Shown: positions 45,739-57,308, counted from the stretch's first letter. The stretch is DNA of 64,000 nucleotides from Pratylenchus scribneri (GCA_030063045.1 JAQSEB010000165.1:248001-312000); one strand, 5' to 3'. Notes: generated by a model not told the origin, from the letters alone. Translations and numbers: made by a program.

Positions 45739-47510
45739 TCAATTTCCGCATTTTTCACATCCAATCGCTTCTTCAAATTGTTTAAAACGCCATTTTTCCT
45801 TTCCAAAATTGGTTCGAACAGACTCGCCAGCACTGCAAAAAATGATTGCCGGAAAAAGTTGGAGTTTGGCAAATATTGGTGGCAATTCAACTTTTCCTGT
45901 GAATTTAATCATTTTTAAATATATAAATTAATTTTTACCCAATAATTTGCCATTGCACGTGGCAAAACATTTTATCGGCGATTTTGCCGACGGACAATTA
46001 ATAATGCCGAGTCCAATCACTTCACCTTGCCGTAAATATTGAGCAGCATTTTCAATCAATCTATGCTTGGTTCCATTAATCCATATGCTTCTTTTGTGTG
46101 AAATTCGAATTGAGTTTTGTCCTTTTTCATCATTTTTGTCATTGACTTCAAATCCAATGTTAATATGGCCCCCGCCCCTATAAAATTAATAAATTAATTA
46201 TAAAATAATAATTTTATATATTTATATATAAAAAAAACATCTTTTCGTAATTATTTTTTAAATTTAAGGCAATAAATTTTTTTAATTGCAATTTTGATAT
46301 TATATTTATATAAACATATGTGTTTGCCTCTCATGTTATTTTTTACCCATCCATTTTGAGTTTTGAGTTTTGACTTTATTATTTTAACTATTAATAATCC
46401 AAAACAATAATTCTCTAATTCTTTATAATCTTTATGCAAATTTTTTGGTCTCTTCGTGATCAATTCATTTAAAAATTACTATGTTTTGCTCAAAATTTGT
46501 GAATTTTAAGATATTGTTTAAACGGTTTAACTCATTTGTTCTCCCATGAGTTCAATTTTTATTTCTAAAGAGAGCTACAAATTTTGATATGAATTTTTTC
46601 ATGTAAAATTGAGTTCTGAATTGTTAAAAACCAAAATTCAAGAGAATAATTTAAAATATGAATATAAATTAAATTAAAAAAAGTTAATAAAGAATATTTT
46701 CCAATTAAATAGAAAATACCAGCGTTTGAGAATTTGCACCTCAAAATAGAGGGCTATTTGCGGTTTTATTGCAGCCAGATTTATCATCGGAACAGGCAAA
46801 GTAGCAAGAACACAATTCGTTCCTTAAATTTTTAATATTTTTTATTCCAAATTTTATATTTTTAATAAATTATTTATTGAAAAAAATTAAATAAAATACT
46901 ATTTGGGCCGGAATAGGTTACATTCAATCCATCTTCCGAAGTGATCAAATTTGGTGAAAAATCATCCACATTCCATTTGTTGCCTTTCATTGCCTTTGTT
47001 TATGAATTAGAAAATAATTTAAAATAATTTTATATAAAAATTCCAACCATTTTAATGCAATTGACTATTTTTTGAACTTTTCTAGCCAAAAGGCCATTTG
47101 GCATTTTGGCTAGAAGGCAAATAACATTCTTCAATGGCAATGAGACGAACAATTCATTCATCAATTCGGCCGGCAATGGCCGACGATGAATTGATGATTT
47201 TGGACGCTAAAAATAATTTTTAAAATAATTTAATATAAATTTATTCTAAATTTTTCTTTACCTTCTTTCCAGAATTTTGTTTGGTCTCATCCATCAATTT
47301 CCTCTTTTTCCCAATTTTTTCATCATCTTCTACCATTTTAGCCATTTTTTCATTCAATTTGCGATTTTCTTCCTCCAATTTTGCATTTTTCTCTTTCAAT
47401 TCAACAATTTCCTCATTCATTTTGGTCACTCCTTTATCCCTCTCTTCCTTCAATTTGGCAATTTCATTTTGCAATTCGATGATTTTTTGATGATCATTTT
47501 GTTGTTCCAT
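45739..47510 (-). CDS. SPRY gene B: coiled coil, LPAELMNELF module, SPRY
   Basis: Exons in transcript order: 47510-47262, 47206-47048, 46993-46900, 46822-46720, 46177-45939 and 45896-45739; phases 0, 0, 1, 2, 1 agree, giving 333 residues. Exon 1 is a coiled coil of about 80 residues ending in a basic patch (KIGKKRKLMDETK), a possible nuclear signal. Exon 2 is the module LPAELMNELFVSLPLKN followed by LLAKMPNGLLARKVQK. Exons 3-6 form a SPRY domain: LITSEDGLNVTYSG, LYFEVQILK, GHINIGFEVND, GEVIGLGIINCP, CNGKLLG and NFGKEKWRFKQF. Domain order and intron positions match SPRY gene C. No secretion signal. Confidence 0.9.
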
Positions 47511-48725
47511 TTTAATTTTTAAAATTGAAACTTATTTTATTTTTCTTAATTTAATAATTTAATAAATTTAAAAAATATAGCAAATTAGCAAAAAAAAATA
47601 ATTTGTTAAAAAATTATTAGTCAAAAAAATTGGGAGTTTTAATGCCAAATTAATTTGGAAAAATCAGAATTTTTTATTCTGTTTAAACCAAGGCTTAAAC
47701 CTTGGAGTAATAAGCCTAACGTTTCGCTATTGTCAATTTATATTGCTTTAAAAATTGTGCCAAATTAAATCATTTGTTATCAAAATTCATATTTTACTCT
47801 ACAATTGAAAATGAGTAATTTGTTCAGTTATGGAATAATAAAAGTAAGAAATAATAATTGTGGTTGAAGTCAACCAATTGAATAAAATAAGAATGGAAAA
47901 TGAAAGGAAATTCACCACTTTTTTATGTAGAAGTCCTTTGAGTACTCATGGAATATTTTCCCCCTCAAAGATTATCATTTGATGCAAATGCAAACAAATG
48001 CATCATTTTTACACAAATAAAGAGTCAGAAATTTTTACAAATTACATAAAATAACGGAGATAAAATATTAATTTAATCATATCAATTTAGTCTAAAAAAA
48101 TTTCATGTGGGTAATCTTAAAAATTCAGCATTTTAAGAAAATATTATATCCAAGTTGAGGAAATTATTTCTCGGCATATATTCGTTTCTTCTCAATAATC
48201 AAGAGAGCAGCAGAAGATGAAGATTATTTTTATTCGTTATTTTTATTTCCCTCGACAAGGAGATTAAAAATACCATTAATGACAAAATTAAAATAGAAAT
48301 GAAACTATATTTATAAATTTCTCTTAAAAATATCTATTTTTAAAAGATTTTTTCATTCACTTTTCAAACAAATCCAGCACTAAATTTGAGTTGATTGTGT
48401 GATTGGCATTCTACCAATAACAACCATATTATGAACAGAGAATAAGAATATTATGCAAAGCAACGGAATGAACAAATAAATTATCATTTTATTCAAATTT
48501 TTTACAATGAATAATATTCCACAAATTAGTCAATTTAAAGAAAAATAGGATAATTAAATTACATAAAAAATGATTGAATTTGGAAAAAAATTGTGTCGAA
48601 AAAATCATTTTTTGATATTAAGTTAGGAATTGGTGATTTGATCAAGTAATATGTTCTGAAAAAAGATTATTTTTCGATATATCAAACATTTTAATATTAA
48701 TGTGGGTGAATGAGGAACATAATTG
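47511..48725. other. Intergenic, no gene seen
   Basis: AT-rich region between two minus-strand genes, with no repeat or coding frame that stands out. Confidence 0.4.
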
Positions 48726-50271
48726 TTATTCTCTCTCAATTGGAATTGAGTCAAAACGTATTCCATTTTTTGAAGGGCTTGCTGTCACAATTAGCATGCC
48801 ATTCTTCATCAATTTCCCTTTTTCAGGGTACAAATTATTCGCCTTTGGGAGTCGCTTTATTACTGTATATGAACATGGCTCCCGGCGTTTTTTAATTCGG
48901 ATTTTGTTGCTGGAAAATGGGTCTTCTAGAAAGGAAACCTGCAGAAATAAGAAAATATAATAAAATTAAAAATATTATTTGTTTACCTCTAAATCTTCAA
49001 CCAAGATTCCACTAACATTCTTCGTTATTGAGAAATACGGATAGTCGTTTGCCATAGCCGTCTCATTGACATTCGTAATTATGGGAATTTTGTGGATGCG
49101 GGATTCAGGCAATTTCTCCTAAAAATTAGAAAAATTTTGAATATAATTATGGAATGGACCCATTTTTAATGATATCAATATATTTTTTTTGCTAAAATAT
49201 TAAATAAAATTATATTTTTATTACCTTTTCTTTATTTAAATTAACTTTATAATATCAATATTTTGCCATTTTTGATAATATAATAATGTTTTGATATCCT
49301 ATAATTAATTTATCATATTTTAGAAAATTAAGAATTTGGAGAAAATTAATTTGATAATACATTATTTTATAATTATTGAAAAAATAATTTATGATTTAAA
49401 ATTATTGATGGAGGATATTGACAGGAGTTTTCCAAAATTTGTTTAGGTTTCAGAATTTCGATAAAATTTAAAATTAAAATTAAGAATTTTTTAAACCGAA
49501 AATAGAGAAAAAGAAATTAAAAACAGACATTTTTACAAAAGAAAAATGTGCTTTAAACCGATACCTTTATAAACCGACTTTATTCTTAAGTGTAATTAAT
49601 TCACAGTCAGTTTTACTTTTAAATCTAGATTCTTGGTTAAAATTTTGTTTGATTCAGCTATCTTTCTTTTTGTTTTTCCCTGTTCTCAGTTTTCAAAAAA
49701 TGCGATTAAAAATGTTTTATGAAATTAAAAAATATTTCAAAATTTTTTTTACCGTTTCCTTTGATTCCCAGGCTGTGATTGTGAGGATTCCTTTCTCCAT
49801 TTTTGCTTCTGGATTGGTGGCATCTTTCGCTACTGGATATTCCGAAATTACCGATAGTGGCAATTGTGTCGTATTTTCACAGTAATCGTATTCCCGTTTA
49901 ATGATAACTGAAAAATTTAAAAGTTTAAAAAAATAAATATAAAATTTTAATTTTCATGCCTTCAGATCTCCAAAAGCGATATCGCTAACATTGAAGGTGT
50001 ATTTTGAAGATCCATCGTTGCTAGTTGAAATTACTAAAATAAGTGATTAATATAAAAAATTTTAATTTACTTTTTTATTTTTATTAGCTTCTTATTAATT
50101 ACAATTATTCAGAAGTATTTTAATTTATTTAATTCAATTTTATTCCTTTTATAAATAAAAAATATAGTAAAAAATAAAAATAATACAGCAAAAAATTTTA
50201 AAAGATAATTTTTTAAAAATATATTCCTCACCAAATTTGATGCCAATGAAAAATGCCAACCAAAAAAGCAT
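48726..50271 (-). CDS. Putative secreted protein with two HSP20-like domains
   Basis: Exons in transcript order: 50271-50232, 50033-about 49960, 49907-49753, 49118-48987 and 48938-48726. Exon 1 encodes a signal peptide-like start (MLFWLAFFIGIKF). The first domain runs through exons 2-3 (SKYTFNVSDIAFGDLK, IIKREYDYCENTTQLP, KMEKGILTITAWES) and the second through exons 4-5 (DYPYFSITKNVSG, IRIKKRREPCSYTVIKRLP, LMKNGMLIVTASP). Both show the small-heat-shock signature of an LP motif followed by a KNG(M/I)LT(I/V)TA strand. Phases agree except between exons 2 and 3, where the only plausible donor is GC-type (AAG|GCATGA) and leaves the frame one base short; a non-canonical site, a sequence error or a frameshift is possible. 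Small heat-shock proteins are normally intracellular. Confidence 0.65.
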
Positions 50272-51374
50272 GGTGATGATCTTATAATCTTAATAAAAAA
50301 AATCAAATTTATTCTAATAAAATATTGCGTTTTTTAAAATAAGTTTTTAATAGAAAGATTTGGCAACAATTTACAATTAAATAATATTGGACTACTTTAA
50401 GATCAGATTGCTATAAGCCTTGTGATCTATTTCTCGTTTAAGCCTTAATTTGGGCCTAAATCCTGACTTTAACTATGAAAATTAATAGATATTTTTTAAT
50501 TTTTGAGTTTTATGCGATGTCATTAAATAGGTTTGTGATTATCTCATCATAATAGCCAATTTAGCTTTAAATTTCTGTCTATAAGACATATTTTATTTAG
50601 AAAAATTCCAAGAAATTAGAAAAATGGAATGATTAAAAAATGATGGGTTTGAATGATGGTGGGGAAATGTTGGTGAATCCGAAATAAATTCTTCAATTCT
50701 CCAAACTCTATTTTTAAGGGAGGGAAAAATAAAAATTGGGGAAATTACCATCAGGGCAGTCAATCATAAATATGAGGATGATGAATTCTTTGCGAAATTG
50801 CTGTAGGCAAGTACAGTATATTCGAAATGGCTTTGGATTGGCGGGTGATTGGACAAAAATGGGGGAAATGTGGGTGAAGAGATGGCAATTTTTGCCCTGA
50901 ATGGAAGGTAAATGCAAAAAAGGAGAAAATGGAAATGGGCAAATGGTGGATTTGGGGGGATGAACAGGTAAAGTTGGGGGAATGGGGGAATTGACCGAGG
51001 GTAAAATGTTGATGAACAGATTGACTTTGGTCCGAATAAACTAAAAATAGAATGCGGGAATGACGCCTAAATGATGAATTCAAAAAATAATAAAAAAAAG
51101 ACAATGGAAAATGGCTCAGGGACAAAAATTGGATGATGGAAGGCAATTTTTTGGACAAAGCGATAAAAAATATGGGAATTGGTCCCAGGGCAATTTGGGC
51201 AAATGAATGATGGACGGGATGCCGATTTTAGATAAGAAATAAGATTTAAAAAAAACTGGGTCATTCTCATCTTATTTATTACTGTAGGAACAAGTGAGAT
51301 TTGAGATAAGTAATTTAAAATCAACTTGATTGAATTCAGATAATAAAATATTTATTTATTAATAAAATCCAAAA
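50272..51374. other. Intergenic, with an inverted copy of the 30000-30500 repeat
   Basis: 50720-51290 is the repeat. Divergent promoters of the HSP20-like gene and the nuclear-receptor fusion must lie here. Confidence 0.45.
50720..51290 (-). repeat. Dispersed ~500-bp repeat, copy 2
   Basis: Reverse-strand match of the 30000-30500 block (see that entry). The 132-codon antisense frame at 50760-51158 belongs to the repeat. Confidence 0.75.
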
Positions 51375-52821
51375 ATGACTGAACAAGTTCAACAAAATTT
51401 CATCAAACAATGGAATGAAATTTGCAAAAGTGAAGAAGAGATTTCAACGAGAAAGCGCAAAATAATTGAGGAAATGAACATTGAAGAGAGTAAAGTGAAA
51501 AAGGAAATGGCCATAAAGAAGCAAAAAATGTTGGATGAAATTATGAAGGAAATGGTCAAAAAGGATGAGGAAAATGCCAAATTGAGAAAGGAAAATCGAT
51601 CTTTGAAATTAAAAATGTCAAAAATTGAATTGGATTTGAACGGTTAATAGCCCACTTTTAAATAAAATGTTTAATTTTTAGCAAAATTTATCAATTCCTC
51701 GTCGACAATTGCCGGCCGAATTGATGAACGAATTATTCGCTTCATTGCCTCTGAAAAATGCATTTGTTCTTCTAGTCAAAATGCCGAATGGCCTTTTGGC
51801 AAAGAATGTACAAAAAATGTACAATGACTATAAAAATAACAAATTGGCTGAGAAAGCAATTAAAAGAGAAGTTAGTAATTTTATTTTCTTAAAATAAAGT
51901 ACCCTAAAATTTATTATTCAGCGTCGACGACAACAAATCCAATTAGGCCATAATTTTTGCCTTGTTTGCGGGGATCGTGCCAGTGGTTTTAATTATGGGG
52001 TTTGACTTTGATATTTTGGGAACAATTTAGAGAAAAAAACATTGAATGAAATGCTGAAAAAAATAATTGAACATCAAATATTTATAATTGTTTGGTCAAA
52101 ATTAAAGAGCATTAAACGGTTTAAAACAATTGATTATCCAAATACATAAATAAAAGATGTATTTTGATTAGTTAAATTTAATGAATTTAAGGATTAAAGG
52201 TTTAAAATAAGCAATTTAATTGCTAGATAATTTGCAGCATTTTTAATAATAATCGTTAGATTAATTTCTATCATGTGAATTTGAGTTTTTTAAATAATTT
52301 TTCCTCTATTTTTAGGCACAAAGTTGCGAAGGTTGCAAAGTAAGCACAAAAACATTAATAAACATCACACATTCCCCATTCACTTATATAGGGCTTCTTC
52401 CGCCGTTACGTCCTAGCCAATTTGCATTTCCATTGTAATAGAAATGGCAACTGTACAATTGGTCGGAATACTCGAAATCGATGCCAGAAATGTCGATTTG
52501 ACAAGTAAATATCTAAATAAATAAAAAAATATTTGTAAAAAAATTTTAGTTATACCATTAGGACGTAAAAGTAATATATAAATTTTTTTATGATTTTTTA
52601 ATGTAAGCGAAGCTTTAAATTATAATAAATTATTTTGACATTACGAGCTATTTTTTTAATTAAATAATCTTTACAATTTTTATTTTCAATTTTAAAATTA
52701 TTTTCAAAATTTTCCTTATAGATGTGTTCAAGTTGGAATGCAGCCAACCCTTATTCCAAGCTACCGTTATGTACGGAATAAAAAACAGAATGATGATTTT
52801 GATGATAACTCTGATGAATGA
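51375..52821 (+). CDS. Fusion of coiled coil/LPAELMNELF module with a nuclear-receptor DNA-binding domain
   Basis: Exons 51375-51642, 51682-51870, 51922-51999, 52316-52339, 52392-52504 and 52722-52821. Exon 1 is a Lys/Glu-rich coiled coil. Exon 2 is the module LPAELMNELFASLPLKN, LLVKMPNGLLAKNVQK, also found in SPRY genes B and C. Exons 3-6 encode a complete C4 zinc-finger DNA-binding domain: FCLVCGDRASGFNYG, SCEGCKGFFRR (P-box EGCKG), CNRNGNCTIGRN, RCQKCRFDKCVQVGM, with all eight zinc cysteines at standard spacing. A 30-residue acidic tail (NDDFDDNSDE) follows, so there is no ligand-binding domain. Phases agree from exon 2 on. Between exons 1 and 2 the visible donor (AACG|GTTAAT) is one base off the frame that exon 2 needs, so either that border differs, there is a base error, or exon 1 is misassigned. 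If intact it would bind DNA as a half-site factor. Confidence 0.75.
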
Positions 52822-53725
52822 TTTAGAAATTGCTCATGAAAATGTTATTAATCCAATAAACAAATTAAAAAGAATGAAAAGCAAACATATAACGCTTTTT
52901 TAATTTGTTGATTATTACAAAGTTTATAATTACAAGAATTCAATATGCTACTGATGAGGTGATCGATGGCATTCCATTCTTCGAACAATTTTGACATCAA
53001 ATTAAGGATGGATGCCTTCAGCATGAGGAGAGGAGAATGCTACCTGTACATCTCCAAAAACAATTTGGCATTCCCAATTCTTATAGTTAATGCCAAAACT
53101 GACTATCGGAATGAACAAATCTTCTCGATCGTGTTCGCCCGCCTTGATCAACATTTTCTCATTTTTTTTTATCCAACATCGATTTGACCAAATCAAAAAT
53201 GTCGTTGATTTATAATTCGGGAATACATTGGATGGGCCTTTGAATTGTCCCCGTATAATTAATGTTTTGATGCTTTTTTTCCCATTTTAATTTATTTGTT
53301 GCCTTTAATAAGGCAATTTTTTGGTGAAAATTGTTCGGCTTATTTTTGAATTCATTCTAACTATTAATATAAAATGAACATCAACATGACAATATATCTA
53401 GTTATGTTTGAATGAATTGGACAAGAGTGAAGGTCCTCAAAACGAAGAATAATAAATTTTTAAGAAAATTATTTTAAAAAATGTTGTTTTCAATTCAACA
53501 AAGATTTATAATAATTTTGCCAATTTGAAATTAAATGTTTACAACTCTAATCAAATTTGAAGGAGAAATTCAATAAAACGCTTACATTTTCCATTGAATT
53601 CGAATATTGTTGAGTAAATCAAAATTAATCCTTAATCACGAAAATAAGCTGTCTTTTTCCAATTCAATGCTAAATTAATTTATATTTGGACGAATAATTT
53701 TTTTGGTTGGTTCATTGTTGAAATT
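52822..53725. other. Intergenic; ambiguous short frames
   Basis: Opposed 60-70-codon frames overlap at 52966-53196 on both strands. Each looks partly coding but neither has start, splice or homology support. The minus-strand continuation to 53350 contains several stops. Confidence 0.3.
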
Positions 53726-53985
53726 ATGCGGAATGCCGTCAGCAACAAAATTCAATGGAATTGTTCGGCATTCCACTTGATTTCAACTACGAATCACCGA
53801 AAAGGAATAATCAATTCATCTCAATTTTTGGCAATCAATTATTCAGACAGAAAAGATGCTGACAACAAGTAAACTTCTTTCTTTTTTTAAAAAATTAATT
53901 ATGCTAATTCAGATTTGGCAAAATATTAATCGAACTTGAAGGAGGGCATAGGCATTGGAAAGATGAAATTAAAATAGTCAATTAA
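53726..53985 (+). CDS. Short two-exon coding-like gene, unknown
   Basis: Exons 53726-53868 and 53913-53985 join in phase 2 with good GTAAAC and TTCAG borders and give 71 residues ending TAA. The frame reads NAVSNKIQWNCSAFHLIST, FLAINYSDRKDADNKFGKI and LIELEGGHRHWKDEIKIVN. The frame is open some way upstream of the ATG, so this may be the 3' end of a longer gene. No family is recognised. Confidence 0.5.
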
Positions 53986-54068
53986 GAGTGAGCTCAAAAA
54001 ATTGAACTCATTTTTTCACTTTATCATTATTTTGAAATTTTTGTCATTATTTTACTATTCTATTTCAG

Positions 54069-54203
54069 CCTTTTGGTAATTTTGTAAAAAATTCTACCAA
54101 AAAATCAAAATTTTCCTTCTTGGCAATTCGAGGCGTCGGTATTATGTTCCCTTTGTTTGCTATGAGTTTTAGAAGACTGAAATTGCCGGATTTTATAATT
54201 TAA
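54069..54203 (+). CDS. Coding-like terminal exon, unassigned
   Basis: After a TATTTCAG acceptor the frame is open for 44 codons to TAA and encodes a hydrophobic/basic stretch (FLAIRGVGIMFPLFAMSFRR). It might be an alternative last exon of the gene ending at 53985 or belong to another small gene. Confidence 0.3.
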   Translation, partial: PFGNFVKNSTKKSKFSFLAIRGVGIMFPLFAMSFRRLKLPDFII

Positions 54204-54584
54204 ATATACAAATTTACAGAGTTCATAAATAAAATAATTCACATTCATTTTTAAAAATTTATATTCATTCAAATTTTACATTTTAGAGATAAAATAGCTT
54301 ATTAATTATTTTTAACTTATTTCCTGTTTTTAAAAGATATTATGGAATCAATTAAAAAAAATTTTGATGTTAAACTGTGCAATATTTTTATTTAATTTTT
54401 ATATTATAAATGTTCATCATAGCCCTTCTTATTTTAAATTTCCTCAATTTTTTACTTTATTATTTAGAAATATCCCAAAAAAATTTATGAGATGGATTTT
54501 CAAAAATATTTCTCGCCAATACTTTTTCATTTTTTAATAAAAATTGAATGAATATTTGTAAACAATTTAATATTTATTTTTAAG

Positions 54585-54768
54585 TCATATCATAGTTTCC
54601 TTTCCAATCATTTTCACGTCGGCTTGGGAAGACATTTCCATATTGGGAATTTGGCAGAACCGATATTCACAGTTCTACAATGCTAAGACTCTTGTTGACA
54701 TTGAACCAAGTCCAAGTCATAACAATCCGGCATGGGTTGATTCTGAGCATTATCAGCCTAAAAAATAA
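54585..54768 (+). CDS. Coding-like terminal exon, unassigned
   Basis: After a TTTTTAAG acceptor one frame stays open for 60 codons to TAA: a hydrophobic segment (IIVSFPIIFTSAWED) followed by WQNRYSQFYNAKTLVDIEP and a polar tail. It needs a preceding exon in phase 2, which I could not find. Confidence 0.35.
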
Positions 54769-56283
54769 TTTTGAATTGAGTTTTTAATTATTTTTTTTTA
54801 GAATGGAGTACACAATTTTTGTATATATTAAAAATAGACCAATATTAATCAAAAGATGAGAAAATTAAATTTAATTTTAAATATGACTAAATACAACCGA
54901 AATCTGCAAATCACCAAATACACTAATCCGAAATTTGTAAGAAAAATCAAAAATCTTTTTAAAAATTTCTACCTAATAAGAATTTTGTGTATTTGAATGA
55001 AAAGAATTTATGGATGTGCATCAACGATAAAAGCCTTCAAAAATATTAATTTTATTTAGTTTTTTTTTCAAAATTGCTTAAAATAAGTTTTAATCAAGCA
55101 TAAATAACAGAATTATGAATTTCTTTATTTATTTAGAAAGTAAATATAAAATTTAAAAAAAAAAATTCTTTAGGGCAATTTATGGATTGCAAAAATGGGA
55201 ATATTTAATTATAAAAATTCCAATCATTGTAGCAATTGTAGATGATTATGATTATATTCTATACACATTTTATGCCATATATTTGCATGCCTAAAATTAA
55301 AAATTCTTAAAAAATGAGTCTATTTAAAAAGAGCTCTCAAACTCATAGAAAATTCCAAAGGTAAAATATGTAAAAAAGTCCAAAAAAATTAACAAATTAT
55401 TAATAACCAGTCATTCTTCAAACCATAAATTTTTGAAATTTCAAATAAAATTAATTAAATATATTTAATTAACTCTTAAGAACTAGGGTTATAAAATTTT
55501 AACAAATTGTCAAAAAAATTCGAATGCACAAAATTTATTAAAATAAAAATTCTGTTAACATTTTTCTGTGCTTTCTTTGCATGCATCCCACAAATGGATG
55601 ATATTTATTGTGCATTGGCGGATAGTTGATTTTGTGCTCATATTAGTCAAATGTAATGAAATTAGTCAATTAGTCAATCTTTTTTCCATCCATGACCCAG
55701 CGGAAACGCGGCCTTTCTTCCTTGGACAATTTACAAATTTTATACTTCGAATTTTTTATGTGTTCGAATTTTGAAAGCTCATTTTAAAATAAACTTATAT
55801 TTGATAATTTTAGAATAGTAGATATGCAAATAAATTATAATAAAAAATAAGAATTTCTTCTGAATAATTTTTCACCCCATTAAAAATACAAAATTAAATA
55901 AATATCAATATTTTCTGGAATTTATGACTGCTGAATATTTTAATTAATTTTTTATTAAAAATATTTCTTCATAAAAATGAAATTCATAAAGTTTTTTTAT
56001 TCATTTTATATATAATATTTATTGAAAATTGTAAAACAAAAGTTGTTCCGACGACCCGTTCCAAAAAATTTTCAAAATTAAAATTTAAAATATAGGTGCT
56101 AATATGAACAATGGTAATTTTTTTATTTTTAACTATTACTTTTTAATTATCTTCTACCAAAAAAATAGAAATAGAACTTTTTTGTAACCCATAAAATTAA
56201 TCTATAATGAAAATTTTGAATTTTAAATCGGAATGTGGCACAATGAGTCTCCACTCCATCTCCATCCTCTGAAATTGTCAAAG
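54769..56283. other. Intergenic, no gene seen
   Basis: AT-rich. A 68-codon frame at 55568-55774 has no supporting signal. Confidence 0.4.
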
Positions 56284-56815
56284 AATAGGTGGAATTATTC
56301 TTACCAGGCGGAATTAATCTAACCAGGCAGAATTATACTAACCAGGCGGAATTATTCTAACCAGGCGGAATTATTCTAACCAGGCGGAATTATTCTAACC
56401 AGACAGAATTATTCTAACCAGGCGGAATTATTCTAACCAGGCGGAATTATTCTAACCAGGCGGAATTATTCTAACCAGGCGGAATTATTCTAAGAACAGG
56501 CGGAATTATTCTAACCAGGCGGAATTATTCTAACCAGGCGGAATTATTCTAACCAGGCGGAATTATTCTAGCCAGACAGAATTATTCTAACCAGGCGGAA
56601 TTATTCTAACCAGGCGGAATTATTCTAACCAGGCGGAATTATTCTAACCAGGCGGAATTATTCTAACCAGGCGGAATTATTCTAACCCGGCGGAATTATT
56701 CTAACCAGGCGGAATTATTCTAACCAGGCGGAAATATTCTAACCAGGCGGAATTATTCTAACCAGAGGCGGAATTATTCTAACCAGGCGAAGTTATTAGG
56801 CGGAATTATTCTAAC
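56284..56815. repeat. 19-bp tandem array (AACCAGGCGGAATTATTCT)
   Basis: About 27 units of 19 bases, mostly identical, with occasional GACAG or GAGGCGG variants. Only its GGCGG core is GC-rich relative to surroundings. The same unit occurs in short form at 22010-22200. Confidence 0.97.
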
Positions 56816-57060
56816 CAGACGGAAACGCCTACGCCATGTGCCGATGAACTGTATTGAATGCGAAGTGCGAGATTGTGGATGACCCCCCCCCCCCTCCCCC
56901 ATCAAACTTCGGGAAAGATGCGCTTGCGTTCCTTCAGGCAACATTGGCAATTTCGCGATCTTCCACAACTCAAACCCAGCGCTGAACACAGCCGGACAGA
57001 AATGTCAAAAACGTGCCTCGCTTTCAGGTGAAGCAGGCGATCGACCCAAATTTCTAAACT
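56816..57060. other. GC-rich island next to the 19-bp array
   Basis: Around half G+C against about a quarter in the flanks, with a C-tract near 56882-56898. No frame is both long and motif-bearing on either strand; the 71-codon antisense frame crosses the C-tract. It could be a foreign or repeat-derived insert. Confidence 0.5.
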
Positions 57061-57308
57061 TTTTTCCATTTAAAATTAGATCACGAAATCCAAGAAAATA
57101 TTTATTTGAGAATGACACGATGCATTTATTCTCTTTCCATTCATAATTTAAAAATTCTCTCCCAGACATTCAAAAGAATTCAAATCTTCGATGGTTGAAT
57201 TTTTTCCAAATTAATGAATAAAAAAGGATGCAATTTTTTGCCTAACGGGAATTTCCCAGCCAATCATTCAAAAAATAAAATCATTCATAATATGCAGCTT
57301 TTTGCTCA

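Noticed and set aside
47277..47522. Plus-strand hydrophobic frame
   Set aside because: Antisense shadow of the coiled-coil exon of SPRY gene B.
48700..48960. Plus-strand 86-codon frame
   Set aside because: Antisense of the last HSP20-like exon, which has consistent splice signals on the minus strand.
49753..49907. Alternative frame of HSP20 exon 3 reading LSLNGNTITVKIRHN
   Set aside because: It joins exon 2 in phase but hits a stop after 19 codons, cannot join exon 4, and lacks the KNG-ILTITA strand present in the other frame.
56774..56989. Antisense 71-codon frame through the GC-rich island
   Set aside because: Crosses a long C-tract and ends in satellite sequence; no motif.
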